Shown here in pieces: positions 19,461 to 28,213 of a DNA stretch of 34,216 bases. Source of the DNA: Bacilli bacterium. GTDB lineage: Bacteria > Bacillota_I > Bacilli_A > RF39 > UBA660. The translations under genes were made by a program, and so were the position numbers. The first letter of the stretch is position 1, and each line of letters opens with the position of its first letter. Under the pieces are notes generated by a model. The model did no database searches and had not been told where the DNA came from. It saw only the letters and a program-made list of their open reading frames with translations. The stretch covers positions 1 to 34,216 of the forward strand of contig JAQVVC010000003.1 in NCBI GenBank assembly GCA_028699175.1. Direction: 5' to 3'.

Positions 19461-20639
19461 TTATTTTATTAATGTATAAGTATCTAATGCAATCATTAAT
19501 TCTTCATTAGTAGGTATTACATATACTGGTACCTTAGAATCATCTGCCGATATTAATTTTTCTTCTCCCCGAATATTATTTCTATTTTCATCTATTTTTA
19601 TGCCTAAAACAGCTAATTTATCAATTATTTGTTTTCGAACCGCAATTCCATTTTCGCCAAGACCAGCTGTAAATATAATAGCATCTGCTCCTTCTAATTC
19701 GACATAGTATTTAGCAATATATTCAACCACTCTATTTACATAAATATTTTGAGCTAAAAGACATCTTTCATCGCCTTTTTCAATCCCCGCTTCAACATCT
19801 CTTGAATCTGATGATACTCCACTTACACCTAATAAACCGCTTTCTTTATTTAAAATATCGTCGATCATTTCTGCGCTAATACCTGTTTGCTTCATAATAT
19901 AAGTAATTATTGTTGCATCAATATCACCAGAACGTGTACCCATCATTAAGCCAGCATTAGGAGTAAATCCCATCGAGGTATTAATACACTGTCCATTTTT
20001 AACCGCTGAAATACTAGCTCCATTGCCAATATGACAAGTAATTAATTTTAAATCATTTCTTTTCATTATTTCACTAGCTCTTAAAGTTATATATTTGTGA
20101 CTAGTTCCATGAAAACCATATCTTCTAATATTATATTTAGTATACCATTCATAAGGTACGGGATAAATATAATTTTCTTTTTCAATAGTTTGATGAAATG
20201 CAGTATCAAATACCAATGTCTGAGTAGCATTCATAAATACTTCCATCGCAGCTTTTATTGCTACTATAATCGGAGGATTATGAAGCGGTGCTAAGCATGA
20301 TAAATCTTCTACTATTTTAATATTATCTTTAGTAGCAATAACCGTTTTATTAAAATAAGGTCCACCTTGAACCGTTCTATGTCCTATACCTTCTACTTCA
20401 TTTAAGTTTTTAATAATTTTATTATTAATTAATTCTTTAATTAATATTTCAAAAGCATCTTTATGATTTTTAAGATCAACCTCAGTTTTAAATTTTTCAC
20501 CTTTTAATTTGATCGTATAAAAAGAATTTTTTAAACCTATTCTTTCAAATACTCCACTGATTAATTCTTTTTCTTCTGGCATCTCAAATAAAGTAAATTT
20601 TAAAGATGATGATCCAGCATTTACACTTAATATTTTCAT
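19461..20639 (-). CDS. ackA: acetate kinase
   Basis: VNAGSSSLKF, YGFHGTSHKYI, CHIGNGASI, FTAGLGENG; likely start MKILSVN (track ORF starts at 20651). Confidence 0.97.
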   Translation of the reverse strand: MKILSVNAGSSSLKFTLFEMPEEKELISGVFERIGLKNSFYTIKLKGEKFKTEVDLKNHKDAFEILIKELINNKIIKNLNEVEGIGHRTVQGGPYFNKTVIATKDNIKIVEDLSCLAPLHNPPIIVAIKAAMEVFMNATQTLVFDTAFHQTIEKENYIYPVPYEWYTKYNIRRYGFHGTSHKYITLRASEIMKRNDLKLITCHIGNGASISAVKNGQCINTSMGFTPNAGLMMGTRSGDIDATIITYIMKQTGISAEMIDDILNKESGLLGVSGVSSDSRDVEAGIEKGDERCLLAQNIYVNRVVEYIAKYYVELEGADAIIFTAGLGENGIAVRKQIIDKLAVLGIKIDENRNNIRGEEKLISADDSKVPVYVIPTNEELMIALDTYTLIK

Positions 20640-20663
20640 TTCTTCACCCATAGTAATTATACA

Positions 20664-20690
20664 TAAAAAAAGATAGTTTTACTATCCTTT
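20664..20690 (-). terminator. intrinsic terminator of 54-aa ORF
   Basis: GATAGT-ttt-ACTATC stem, U-run on minus strand. Confidence 0.75.
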
Positions 20691-20855
20691 TTACTTTTTT
20701 TCTTTAAACTTGATACAATTTTTGGGTTTATGGGCCTCTTTGAAGACATCAATTTTGTCTTTATGATTTAAATTAACTCCATATTCGTTTAAATATTCAT
20801 GTAAAGATCTTTTTTGATTATTTAATGGATTATGATTATAACCTTTTAATATCAT
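20691..20855 (-). CDS. 54-aa hypothetical protein
   Basis: Not in ORF track. MILKGYNHNPLNNQKRSLHEYLNEYGVNLNHKDKIDVFKEAHKPKNCIKFKEKK; SD AAGGTGAT, just downstream of thiI, followed by terminator. Confidence 0.6.
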   Translation of the reverse strand: MILKGYNHNPLNNQKRSLHEYLNEYGVNLNHKDKIDVFKEAHKPKNCIKFKEKK

Positions 20856-20888
20856 AAGTATCACCTTATTTATATTATGGTTTAAATT

Positions 20889-22070
20889 TTATAAAATATT
20901 ATCAAATTTCTTATTTTCTTTTAATATTTTTATTACTTCAATATTTTTTAAAGCTTCATTAATTAGTTCTTCATAAGGAATTAATTTTTCATATTCTTCA
21001 GCTAAGGAAGATATTGGATTAATAACCGGATGATCAGGCACAAATATTGTACAACAATCTTCATAAGGTAAAATTGATATATCATAAGTATTAATATTTT
21101 TAGCTACATTGATAATTTCAATTTTATCAAAACAAGCTAAAGGTCTTAAAACCGGTATTTTAACTACTTCATTAATAACTCTCATGCTAGTTAAAGTTTG
21201 ACTAGCTACTTGCCCTACTGATTCACCATTTATTAATACTTTAGCGTTTATTTTATAACTTAATCTTTCGCTAATTCGATACATTATTCTTCTCATTATC
21301 GTTATCATATATTCATGAGGACAATTTTTATAAATAGCCTCTTGAATTTTAGTGAAATTAACAATATGAACTTTCACATAGCCACCATATTTAGATAATT
21401 CTCTTGCAAGTGATAATACTTTATTTTTAGCATTTAAACTCGTATGCGGAGGACTTTCAAAATATATTGCTTCTATTCTTATACCCCTTTTTAAGGCATA
21501 ATAACCAGCAACTGGCGAATCAATTCCCCCACTTAACATTAATAATCCTTTCCCTAAAGTACCTACTGGGTATCCTCCAATACCTTTTACTTTTTCAAAA
21601 TAAAAATAACTTTTATTAAATCTTATTTCAACATTAATATTAAGATCAGGATTATGTACATCAACTTTTTTATTTTTAAATTTATTTAAAATTAGTGATC
21701 CTAATTTTTTATTTATATCCATGCTATTAAGGGGATAATTTTTATCACTTCTTTTCGTATTTACTTTAAAAGTATTAAACTCTTTACTTTTAAGTAATTC
21801 TAATAAATTATTACTAATTAATTCTATATTATTATTATCTAATTCATAAGCAATATTAATTTCATGAATTCCAAAAGTATTAGTAAGAACTTCTACTACC
21901 TCTTCATAATTTTCAGTAGAAATAAACATTCTACCTTTATCAAAAATTATTTCATGATTAATATTTATTAAAGCATTTTTTATATTATCTTTTAAAGTAT
22001 TAATAAAAAAAGAAATATTATCTTTTTTAGTAGTTAATTCTCCATATTTAATAATTATTATTTTTTTCAT
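20889..22070 (-). CDS. thiI: tRNA 4-thiouridine sulfurtransferase (no rhodanese domain)
   Basis: THUMP region, PP-loop LMLSGGIDSPVAGY, next to cysteine desulfurase. Confidence 0.95.
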   Translation of the reverse strand: MKKIIIIKYGELTTKKDNISFFINTLKDNIKNALININHEIIFDKGRMFISTENYEEVVEVLTNTFGIHEINIAYELDNNNIELISNNLLELLKSKEFNTFKVNTKRSDKNYPLNSMDINKKLGSLILNKFKNKKVDVHNPDLNINVEIRFNKSYFYFEKVKGIGGYPVGTLGKGLLMLSGGIDSPVAGYYALKRGIRIEAIYFESPPHTSLNAKNKVLSLARELSKYGGYVKVHIVNFTKIQEAIYKNCPHEYMITIMRRIMYRISERLSYKINAKVLINGESVGQVASQTLTSMRVINEVVKIPVLRPLACFDKIEIINVAKNINTYDISILPYEDCCTIFVPDHPVINPISSLAEEYEKLIPYEELINEALKNIEVIKILKENKKFDNIL

Positions 22071-22079
22071 TTAATCACC

Positions 22080-23201
22080 TTAATTTAGCTTATTTAGTTT
22101 ATCATAAATACCATCAAAAGCATTTAAAAATACACTAATTTCTTCATTACTAGTTAAATGAGATAAACTAATTCTTAAGGTTGTTAAAGCTCTTGTTTTG
22201 TCTTTATAAATGTTTAATACTGCAGCACTTATTTTCCCACTTGAACAAGCAGTATTAGAGCTAACATATATTTGATGTTTCTCTAAAGCATGAATAAAAG
22301 TTTCCGGTTTAATATCCATCAAACTAATATTTAAAATATGAGGAATAGAATATTTGGTTTTATTAATTAATATTTTAGGATATTTTTTTAAACTTAAACT
22401 TATCTTTTCATTTAATTTTGCTATTTTAGCTTCTTTTTTACTTAAATCACTTGTAGCAATTCTTAGAGCTTTAGATAAAGTTACGATAAGAGGTAATGGT
22501 GGAGTTCCAGGTCTTAAATTATCACTAGAACCATACATAATCGGTTTTATATTAACACTATTTTTTTTATATAAAACTCCTACTCCTTTAGCCCCATATA
22601 TTTTATGAGCGCTAAAAGAAGCTAAATCAACATCATTTAAAATAACCGGAACTTTCCCTATAGCTTGAGTCATATCACTATGAAAAATAATATTAGGATT
22701 TTCTTTATTAATAATCTGTTTAATAGTTTTAAGTGGTTGTCTGATACCTAATTCACTATTAACAGCACATATACTTACTAATATAGTATCTTTAGTAATT
22801 AGTTTCTTTAAATCCTCAAAATCAATAACTCCATCAGAGTCATTATTTACATAATCAATTATAAAATCATTCTTTTCTAAATATTTACATATTCCATATA
22901 TAGACTCATGTTCTAATTTTGATACTATTATCCTGCTACCCTTTTTACCACAAGAAAGAGCTGTTCCTATTAAAGCCATATTATTTGACTCAGTAGCACC
23001 ACTTGTTATTATTAATTCTTTATTATTAATTTTAAAAATATCACATATTTGTTTTAATGCCTCATTAAGTAATTCTTTAGACTTTGTTCCTAAACTATGT
23101 AAACTATTTGGATTTCCAAAATAGTCTTTAGTTACTTTATTATAACTATCCAATATTTCTGGAAGTACTGGAGTAGTAGCTGAATAATCTAAATAAACCA
23201 T
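22080..23201 (-). CDS. cysteine desulfurase
   Basis: VYLDYSATTP, SGATESNN, SFSAHKIYGAKGVG PLP Lys, NTACSSG catalytic Cys. Confidence 0.95.
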   Translation of the reverse strand: MVYLDYSATTPVLPEILDSYNKVTKDYFGNPNSLHSLGTKSKELLNEALKQICDIFKINNKELIITSGATESNNMALIGTALSCGKKGSRIIVSKLEHESIYGICKYLEKNDFIIDYVNNDSDGVIDFEDLKKLITKDTILVSICAVNSELGIRQPLKTIKQIINKENPNIIFHSDMTQAIGKVPVILNDVDLASFSAHKIYGAKGVGVLYKKNSVNIKPIMYGSSDNLRPGTPPLPLIVTLSKALRIATSDLSKKEAKIAKLNEKISLSLKKYPKILINKTKYSIPHILNISLMDIKPETFIHALEKHQIYVSSNTACSSGKISAAVLNIYKDKTRALTTLRISLSHLTSNEEISVFLNAFDGIYDKLNKLN

Positions 23202-23244
23202 GCTTATCACCTAGAATTCATTATAAACTATTGAAAGTAAAAAG

Positions 23245-23270
23245 GCAAAAAAAATCACTTATAGTGAATT
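23245..23270 (-). terminator. intrinsic terminator of ezrA
   Basis: TCACT-tat-AGTGA with U8 run on minus strand. Confidence 0.75.
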
Positions 23271-23271
23271 T

Positions 23272-24990
23272 TTATTTTTGAAAAGCTTCAATCATTTTTT
23301 TATGAATGTCAGCATCAACTAAAGAAATCGAATTAATCGCCTGTTCTAAAGATTCTTTATAATTACCAGCAAAAAACTTCTTTTCCGCTTTTTTTAATCC
23401 TTGATTTAAAACTGTATTAAGTGGTTTAAATCTATTACCATATATAATTGTATTTTCAGCAAGTTTTGCTGTTTTTATTGTTTCATTAGTGGTTTTATAT
23501 AATTTTAAAGATAAGTCTCTTGCTGTATCTACTCTCGTATTTAATATTCTTATTGAAATTGGTTTTTTATTTAATTCAATTAACATTTCGTTTATTGCCT
23601 CATTAGCTTCATTTAAATGGGTATAATAATTTTCAGGTATGATAGGTAGTTTATAACTTAAGATTTGTTCTTTTGATTTTTTAAGGATGCTTTCTATTTC
23701 ATCAAATTGCTCATGAGCTCGTAATTCATCTTCTTTTAGCCCACTTAAATTTTTTAATGTTAATTCTAATTTATCTTCATTTTTAGATAATTTTAAATTA
23801 AGATGTTCTAATTCTTTATTTAATCTTGAAAATGCAAAAGATTTATTACGATAGTTTTCAAGGGTTACCTCATAATCATTTTGAATAGCTTTGATATTAA
23901 TATTTAATTCATCAATTATTTTTACTTCTTCATTAGTTAAATCATAACTATATTTTATATCCTCAATTTTAGATGATAATTTAGTTATTATATTTAACAT
24001 CTTTTTGGTTTTTATAGCAACTTTACGCATATTTTCTTCAAAAGCCTTTTTACTCATTTTTTCGTTATCAAAATCATAATACAATGATTCAAAATACGAT
24101 AAAATTGTTTTAAGTTCAAATATGGAATCAGTTAAATTTAATACATTTAATCTATCAAATATATCTGCTACTTTTTTTTCTGATTCAGTAATATTATAAT
24201 CAATATTTAAATAATCTAAATTATAGTTTTCTTTTAACATTTTATTATATATATTCCTTATATCATTAATCTTTATAGGAATTAATTTTTTACCCATCAT
24301 GATAATAGTTGGAGCTTCTTCAATTACAATTATTAAGTTTCCAATTATATCATCTAAGGCTTTTACTATCTTTCCAACTTCACTATAAGCATTACTTTCC
24401 ATTGCCTCTTCAAAAGCAGCAAATAATTTATCTATATTTTCAAATTGCAATTCTAAAGGTATCTTAACAAAATCATATTCTTCAGAATTTTTATTATATT
24501 TTAAAAATATTTCTCGATAATCAGCTTTTAATTTAGTTACTATTTCTCTATTTTTACTTTCACTTAAAGATATTTCTTTTATTTCACTAAGAAGAAAATC
24601 ACTTTTTGTTTTTACATAGTATATTTCTATTTCTAATTCAGCTATCGCTTTATTTACTGTTTTAAATTTTCCTTTTACGCATAAATCTTCTAATTCTAAT
24701 AATTTATCATTTAAATTAGGCATATCTTGTTCTTTTATAATTTCATATCTATTTTGCCATAACTTATATTTTTTTTCTAATTCTTTATTATTAATTAAAG
24801 CGCCTACTTTATTAAGTTCATTAAGAATAGCACCCGAAAGAATTAAATTTTTTTCTTTTTCAAGTTGCATTAATATTTCATTATATTTTTTCTTAGTTCT
24901 TTTTTTTAATATTATTAATGTTATTAATATTAATATTGCTACTACGCCAGCATATATATAACCTAGGATTTCATAGATATTATCTATCAT
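23272..24990 (-). CDS. ezrA: septation ring formation regulator EzrA
   Basis: N-terminal TM then extended coiled-coil spectrin-like repeats; ezrA-nifS-thiI gene order as in Bacillus. Confidence 0.88.
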   Translation of the reverse strand: MIDNIYEILGYIYAGVVAILILITLIILKKRTKKKYNEILMQLEKEKNLILSGAILNELNKVGALINNKELEKKYKLWQNRYEIIKEQDMPNLNDKLLELEDLCVKGKFKTVNKAIAELEIEIYYVKTKSDFLLSEIKEISLSESKNREIVTKLKADYREIFLKYNKNSEEYDFVKIPLELQFENIDKLFAAFEEAMESNAYSEVGKIVKALDDIIGNLIIVIEEAPTIIMMGKKLIPIKINDIRNIYNKMLKENYNLDYLNIDYNITESEKKVADIFDRLNVLNLTDSIFELKTILSYFESLYYDFDNEKMSKKAFEENMRKVAIKTKKMLNIITKLSSKIEDIKYSYDLTNEEVKIIDELNINIKAIQNDYEVTLENYRNKSFAFSRLNKELEHLNLKLSKNEDKLELTLKNLSGLKEDELRAHEQFDEIESILKKSKEQILSYKLPIIPENYYTHLNEANEAINEMLIELNKKPISIRILNTRVDTARDLSLKLYKTTNETIKTAKLAENTIIYGNRFKPLNTVLNQGLKKAEKKFFAGNYKESLEQAINSISLVDADIHKKMIEAFQK

Positions 24991-25151
24991 AAGCATTTCT
25001 CCTCTATATTAAATATTATCATATTTTAAACAATATTAATAGTTATCTAATTAAAATTTTTTATAAAAAAAATATCATATTTTTAATTATATTTCTTCAT
25101 ATATATTAAAAATTCTTCTTTTAGTTATTAGATAAATTAATAGCATTTTGT

Positions 25152-26330
25152 TTATAAGTCCTCTTTATTGATACTTAATCCTGCTAAATATCCTGTTGAT
25201 AAAGCAAGGGTTATATTATAACCGCCTATCGGTCCATGGGTATCAAGTGCTTCACCAATAAAATATATACCTCTATTTATAGTAGATTCCATAGTCATAG
25301 AATTAATATATTTAAGATCAATTCCTCCTCCAGTTACATAAGCTGTTTCTAATTCATTTACCTCTTTGATTTCAAATCTTAATTCTTTTAAAATATTAAT
25401 AATAATTTCTTTTTCAGTTTTAGTTAAAGATTTTATTCTTTTATTAATATTAATTTTATTAACTAAATATAAACTAAATTTTTTAGTAAAATAATTATTT
25501 AATAATGATGTTATATTTTTTTCAGAATTATAATTATTTATTATAGTTAATAATTCTTCTTTAGAAAAATTTGGCAATAAATCTATTTTGATATCTTTGT
25601 TTGAACTTTTATAAATAAATTCACTTAATTTCATAATGGCACTACCACCTAATCCTAAATGAGTAAACATTAAGTTACCAGTACTTTTTTTATTTTCAAA
25701 ATATATTGTTACTTCAAGAATAGAGGTGCCAGCTAAATAAGTTTGCTCAATTAGTTTAACACCTGTTTCAGCTGGAAATAATTTTATGGTTGGTTGTTTT
25801 AACATATGTGCAAATTTCATATTATCTCCAGTACTACCAGTATATTTAAAACTAGATCCCCCAGTTGCTATTATTATATTTTTTGTTTGATAAATATTTT
25901 TATTTGTAACTACTTCTTTTATTTTTGCATTCTTAATTTCTAAAACTGTTTCATTATAGTTTTGAGGCACATTTTTTAGTTCATTTAATAAAACATTTAA
26001 TACATCAACTGACTGATTACTTTCAGGAAAGACTTTATTATCTTCTTCAATTTTTAAGGGAACGTTTCTTGTTTCAAAATAGTTATATATTTCATTTGGT
26101 CCAAAAATATTTATAGCACTATATAAATATTTTTTATTATAATTTACTTCATTTAGAAATTCATTATTGGTTTTTAAATTAGTTAAGTTGCATCTTCCAC
26201 CACCTGTAAGTAATAATTTCTTTCCTGGTTTTGAATTTTTATCTATTAATAATACTTTATTATTTTGGCTACTTTTTATAGCTGCCATAAGACCAGCTGG
26301 ACCTGCTCCAATTATTATACAATCAAACAT
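25152..26330 (-). CDS. NAD(P)/FAD-dependent oxidoreductase, HI0933/BaiN-like
   Basis: CIIIGAGPAGLMAAI, GKKLLLTGGGRCNLTN, GEALDTHGPIGGYN. Confidence 0.93.
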   Translation of the reverse strand: MFDCIIIGAGPAGLMAAIKSSQNNKVLLIDKNSKPGKKLLLTGGGRCNLTNLKTNNEFLNEVNYNKKYLYSAINIFGPNEIYNYFETRNVPLKIEEDNKVFPESNQSVDVLNVLLNELKNVPQNYNETVLEIKNAKIKEVVTNKNIYQTKNIIIATGGSSFKYTGSTGDNMKFAHMLKQPTIKLFPAETGVKLIEQTYLAGTSILEVTIYFENKKSTGNLMFTHLGLGGSAIMKLSEFIYKSSNKDIKIDLLPNFSKEELLTIINNYNSEKNITSLLNNYFTKKFSLYLVNKININKRIKSLTKTEKEIIINILKELRFEIKEVNELETAYVTGGGIDLKYINSMTMESTINRGIYFIGEALDTHGPIGGYNITLALSTGYLAGLSINKEDL

Positions 26331-26449
26331 ATAATCACCTTTTAAATTATAGCACAAATGAGGTTAAGATAATAAAAAAACACTTATCTTATTTTTGAAA
26401 TATAATTAAAAGTAATTATTTAAGTTAAGTATCTTTTTAGGGAATATTC

Positions 26450-26478
26450 TTTACAAATAATTGCTTTTATGGTAGTAT
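26450..26478 (+). promoter_or_regulatory. promoter of kinase-like gene
   Basis: TTTACA, 17 nt, TAGTAT; followed by SD GGGGGA before ATG 26507. Confidence 0.7.
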
Positions 26479-26506
26479 ATACGTCACATAAAAAAGGGGG
26501 ATTTTT

Positions 26507-27388
26507 ATGGAAGCTTTAGTTATAAATAAAGCTAAATTTAAAAAACTTGAACAACTTAAATTAAATAAAGAAATATTTAATACTGAATGTCAATTATTTA
26601 TTTTAGATTCTAAAGTAACAAAAAAATTACTTAAAATTTTTTATATTGATGAAGGTGTATATTTTGGTAATAAACTATTAACAATAAATTCATTAATAGA
26701 TGCAAAAGAAGAAATTAATATGGAAGAATTAATGTTACCTGAAAAATTAGTGGTAGTTGGTAATAAAGTAGCTGGGTTTTCAATGCCTTTTATAAATAAT
26801 GAAAATTTACAAACAATACTAAAAAATAAGGATGTTCTATTATCTACTAAAATTAAATTTTTAAAAGAAGTTGGTAAAATTATAGAACAAGTCCAAAATA
26901 TTAAGCCATATAATCAACCATTTCATTTATCAGATGTACATGAATCAAATTTTATATACGATTTAAATAAAAAAATAATCCGCGCTGTAGATTTAGACAG
27001 TTGTAAAATAGTTAATAATGAAGCATCACCTATTAAATTTCTATCTACTAATAAAACTATTCATAATTTTCCCCACAAATATTATAAGAATGAAAATGGT
27101 ATATATGAATCAAATACTAATACTGAATATTTTTGTTTTGTTATCATGGTTTTAAATACCATTTCTTACAACCAAATCAATCATTTATCGATATCAGATT
27201 TTTATATGTATTTACAATATCTAAGAGATTTAGGGTTCAGTAATGAACTAATAGATTATTTTAGTAATATATATACCAATTCACCTAATAAAATAGCTAT
27301 CGATTCTTTAGATGAAATTTCATATAATAAAAAAGCAGCTAGAGCTCATCATAAAGTATTTGAATATAAATATAAAAAAAATATTTAA
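26507..27388 (+). CDS. divergent protein-kinase/APH-fold protein
   Basis: HLSDVHESNFIYDLNKKIIRAVDLDS resembles HxDxHxxN...DxD catalytic loop and metal-binding motifs; KLLKIF as candidate beta3 Lys. Confidence 0.7.
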   Translation: MEALVINKAKFKKLEQLKLNKEIFNTECQLFILDSKVTKKLLKIFYIDEGVYFGNKLLTINSLIDAKEEINMEELMLPEKLVVVGNKVAGFSMPFINNENLQTILKNKDVLLSTKIKFLKEVGKIIEQVQNIKPYNQPFHLSDVHESNFIYDLNKKIIRAVDLDSCKIVNNEASPIKFLSTNKTIHNFPHKYYKNENGIYESNTNTEYFCFVIMVLNTISYNQINHLSISDFYMYLQYLRDLGFSNELIDYFSNIYTNSPNKIAIDSLDEISYNKKAARAHHKVFEYKYKKNI

Positions 27389-27403
27389 ATTTAAATATTT
27401 TTT
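27376..27403. terminator. all-A/T 28-bp palindrome between convergent genes
   Basis: AAAAAATATTTAAATTTAAATATTTTTT, perfect dyad covering both stop codons. Confidence 0.6.
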
Positions 27404-28211
27404 ATTTTTGACAGTATTTACAATAATAAGTACTTCGACCATTTAATTTAACTTTCATAATATCATTTTGGCACTTAGGGCATTTTTCTCCACTTTTCAT
27501 ATGAACTTTTAAAAAGTTTTGATAATTACCAGCAACACCTAAAGTAGCAGTATAGGTTCTTATTGTCGTACCATTATTTGAAATAGCTAGATTAAGAATT
27601 TTAATAGCTGAATCAACTATTTTTTTAACTTCATTTAATGTAATATCTTTACCTAATTTAAAAGGATTTATTTCTGAATCATATAATACTTCATTAGCAT
27701 AAATATTACCGAGTCCGCTAATAATAGTTTGATCTAATAATATCGTTTTAATTGGTGCTTTTTTCTTAATTATTTTTTGATATAAATTATTAATATCAAT
27801 ATCAAAAGGCTCTAAAGCTAATTTAGAGATACTTTTATTCTTACTTAGTTCTTCTTTTTTTATTAGCTCTACTCTGCCAAACTTACGAGTATCATGATAT
27901 CTTAGAGATGTATTATCATCAAATATAAAAATAATATGTTCATGTTTTTCTATTGGTTTAGCTTTATCTTTAATAAAATATTTGCCTTCCATTCTTAAAT
28001 GACTTATTAAAATATAGTTATCATAATCAAATAGTATGTATTTACCATTTGTTTTTATATCCTTTAATTTTTTATTTATTAATAAATTTATATTAAGACT
28101 ATCTTTTGAAATAATTTTTGGATAAATAACTTTAATATCCATTATTTTTTTATTTAAAAGTTCTTTTTTTAAAATAGTAGCTACAGTTCTTACTTCTGGT
28201 AATTCTGGCAT
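27402..28211 (-). CDS. mutM: formamidopyrimidine-DNA glycosylase
   Basis: MPELPEVRTV N-terminus, GLGNIYANE, zinc finger CPKC..CKYC. Confidence 0.97.
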   Translation of the reverse strand: MPELPEVRTVATILKKELLNKKIMDIKVIYPKIISKDSLNINLLINKKLKDIKTNGKYILFDYDNYILISHLRMEGKYFIKDKAKPIEKHEHIIFIFDDNTSLRYHDTRKFGRVELIKKEELSKNKSISKLALEPFDIDINNLYQKIIKKKAPIKTILLDQTIISGLGNIYANEVLYDSEINPFKLGKDITLNEVKKIVDSAIKILNLAISNNGTTIRTYTATLGVAGNYQNFLKVHMKSGEKCPKCQNDIMKVKLNGRSTYYCKYCQK

Positions 28212-28213
28212 AT

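Noticed and set aside
24997-25151. AT-rich inverted repeats and a 19-codon ORF between BaiN-like gene and ezrA
   Set aside because: Near-pure A/T makes such repeats expected; no convincing SD or stable G/C-containing stem
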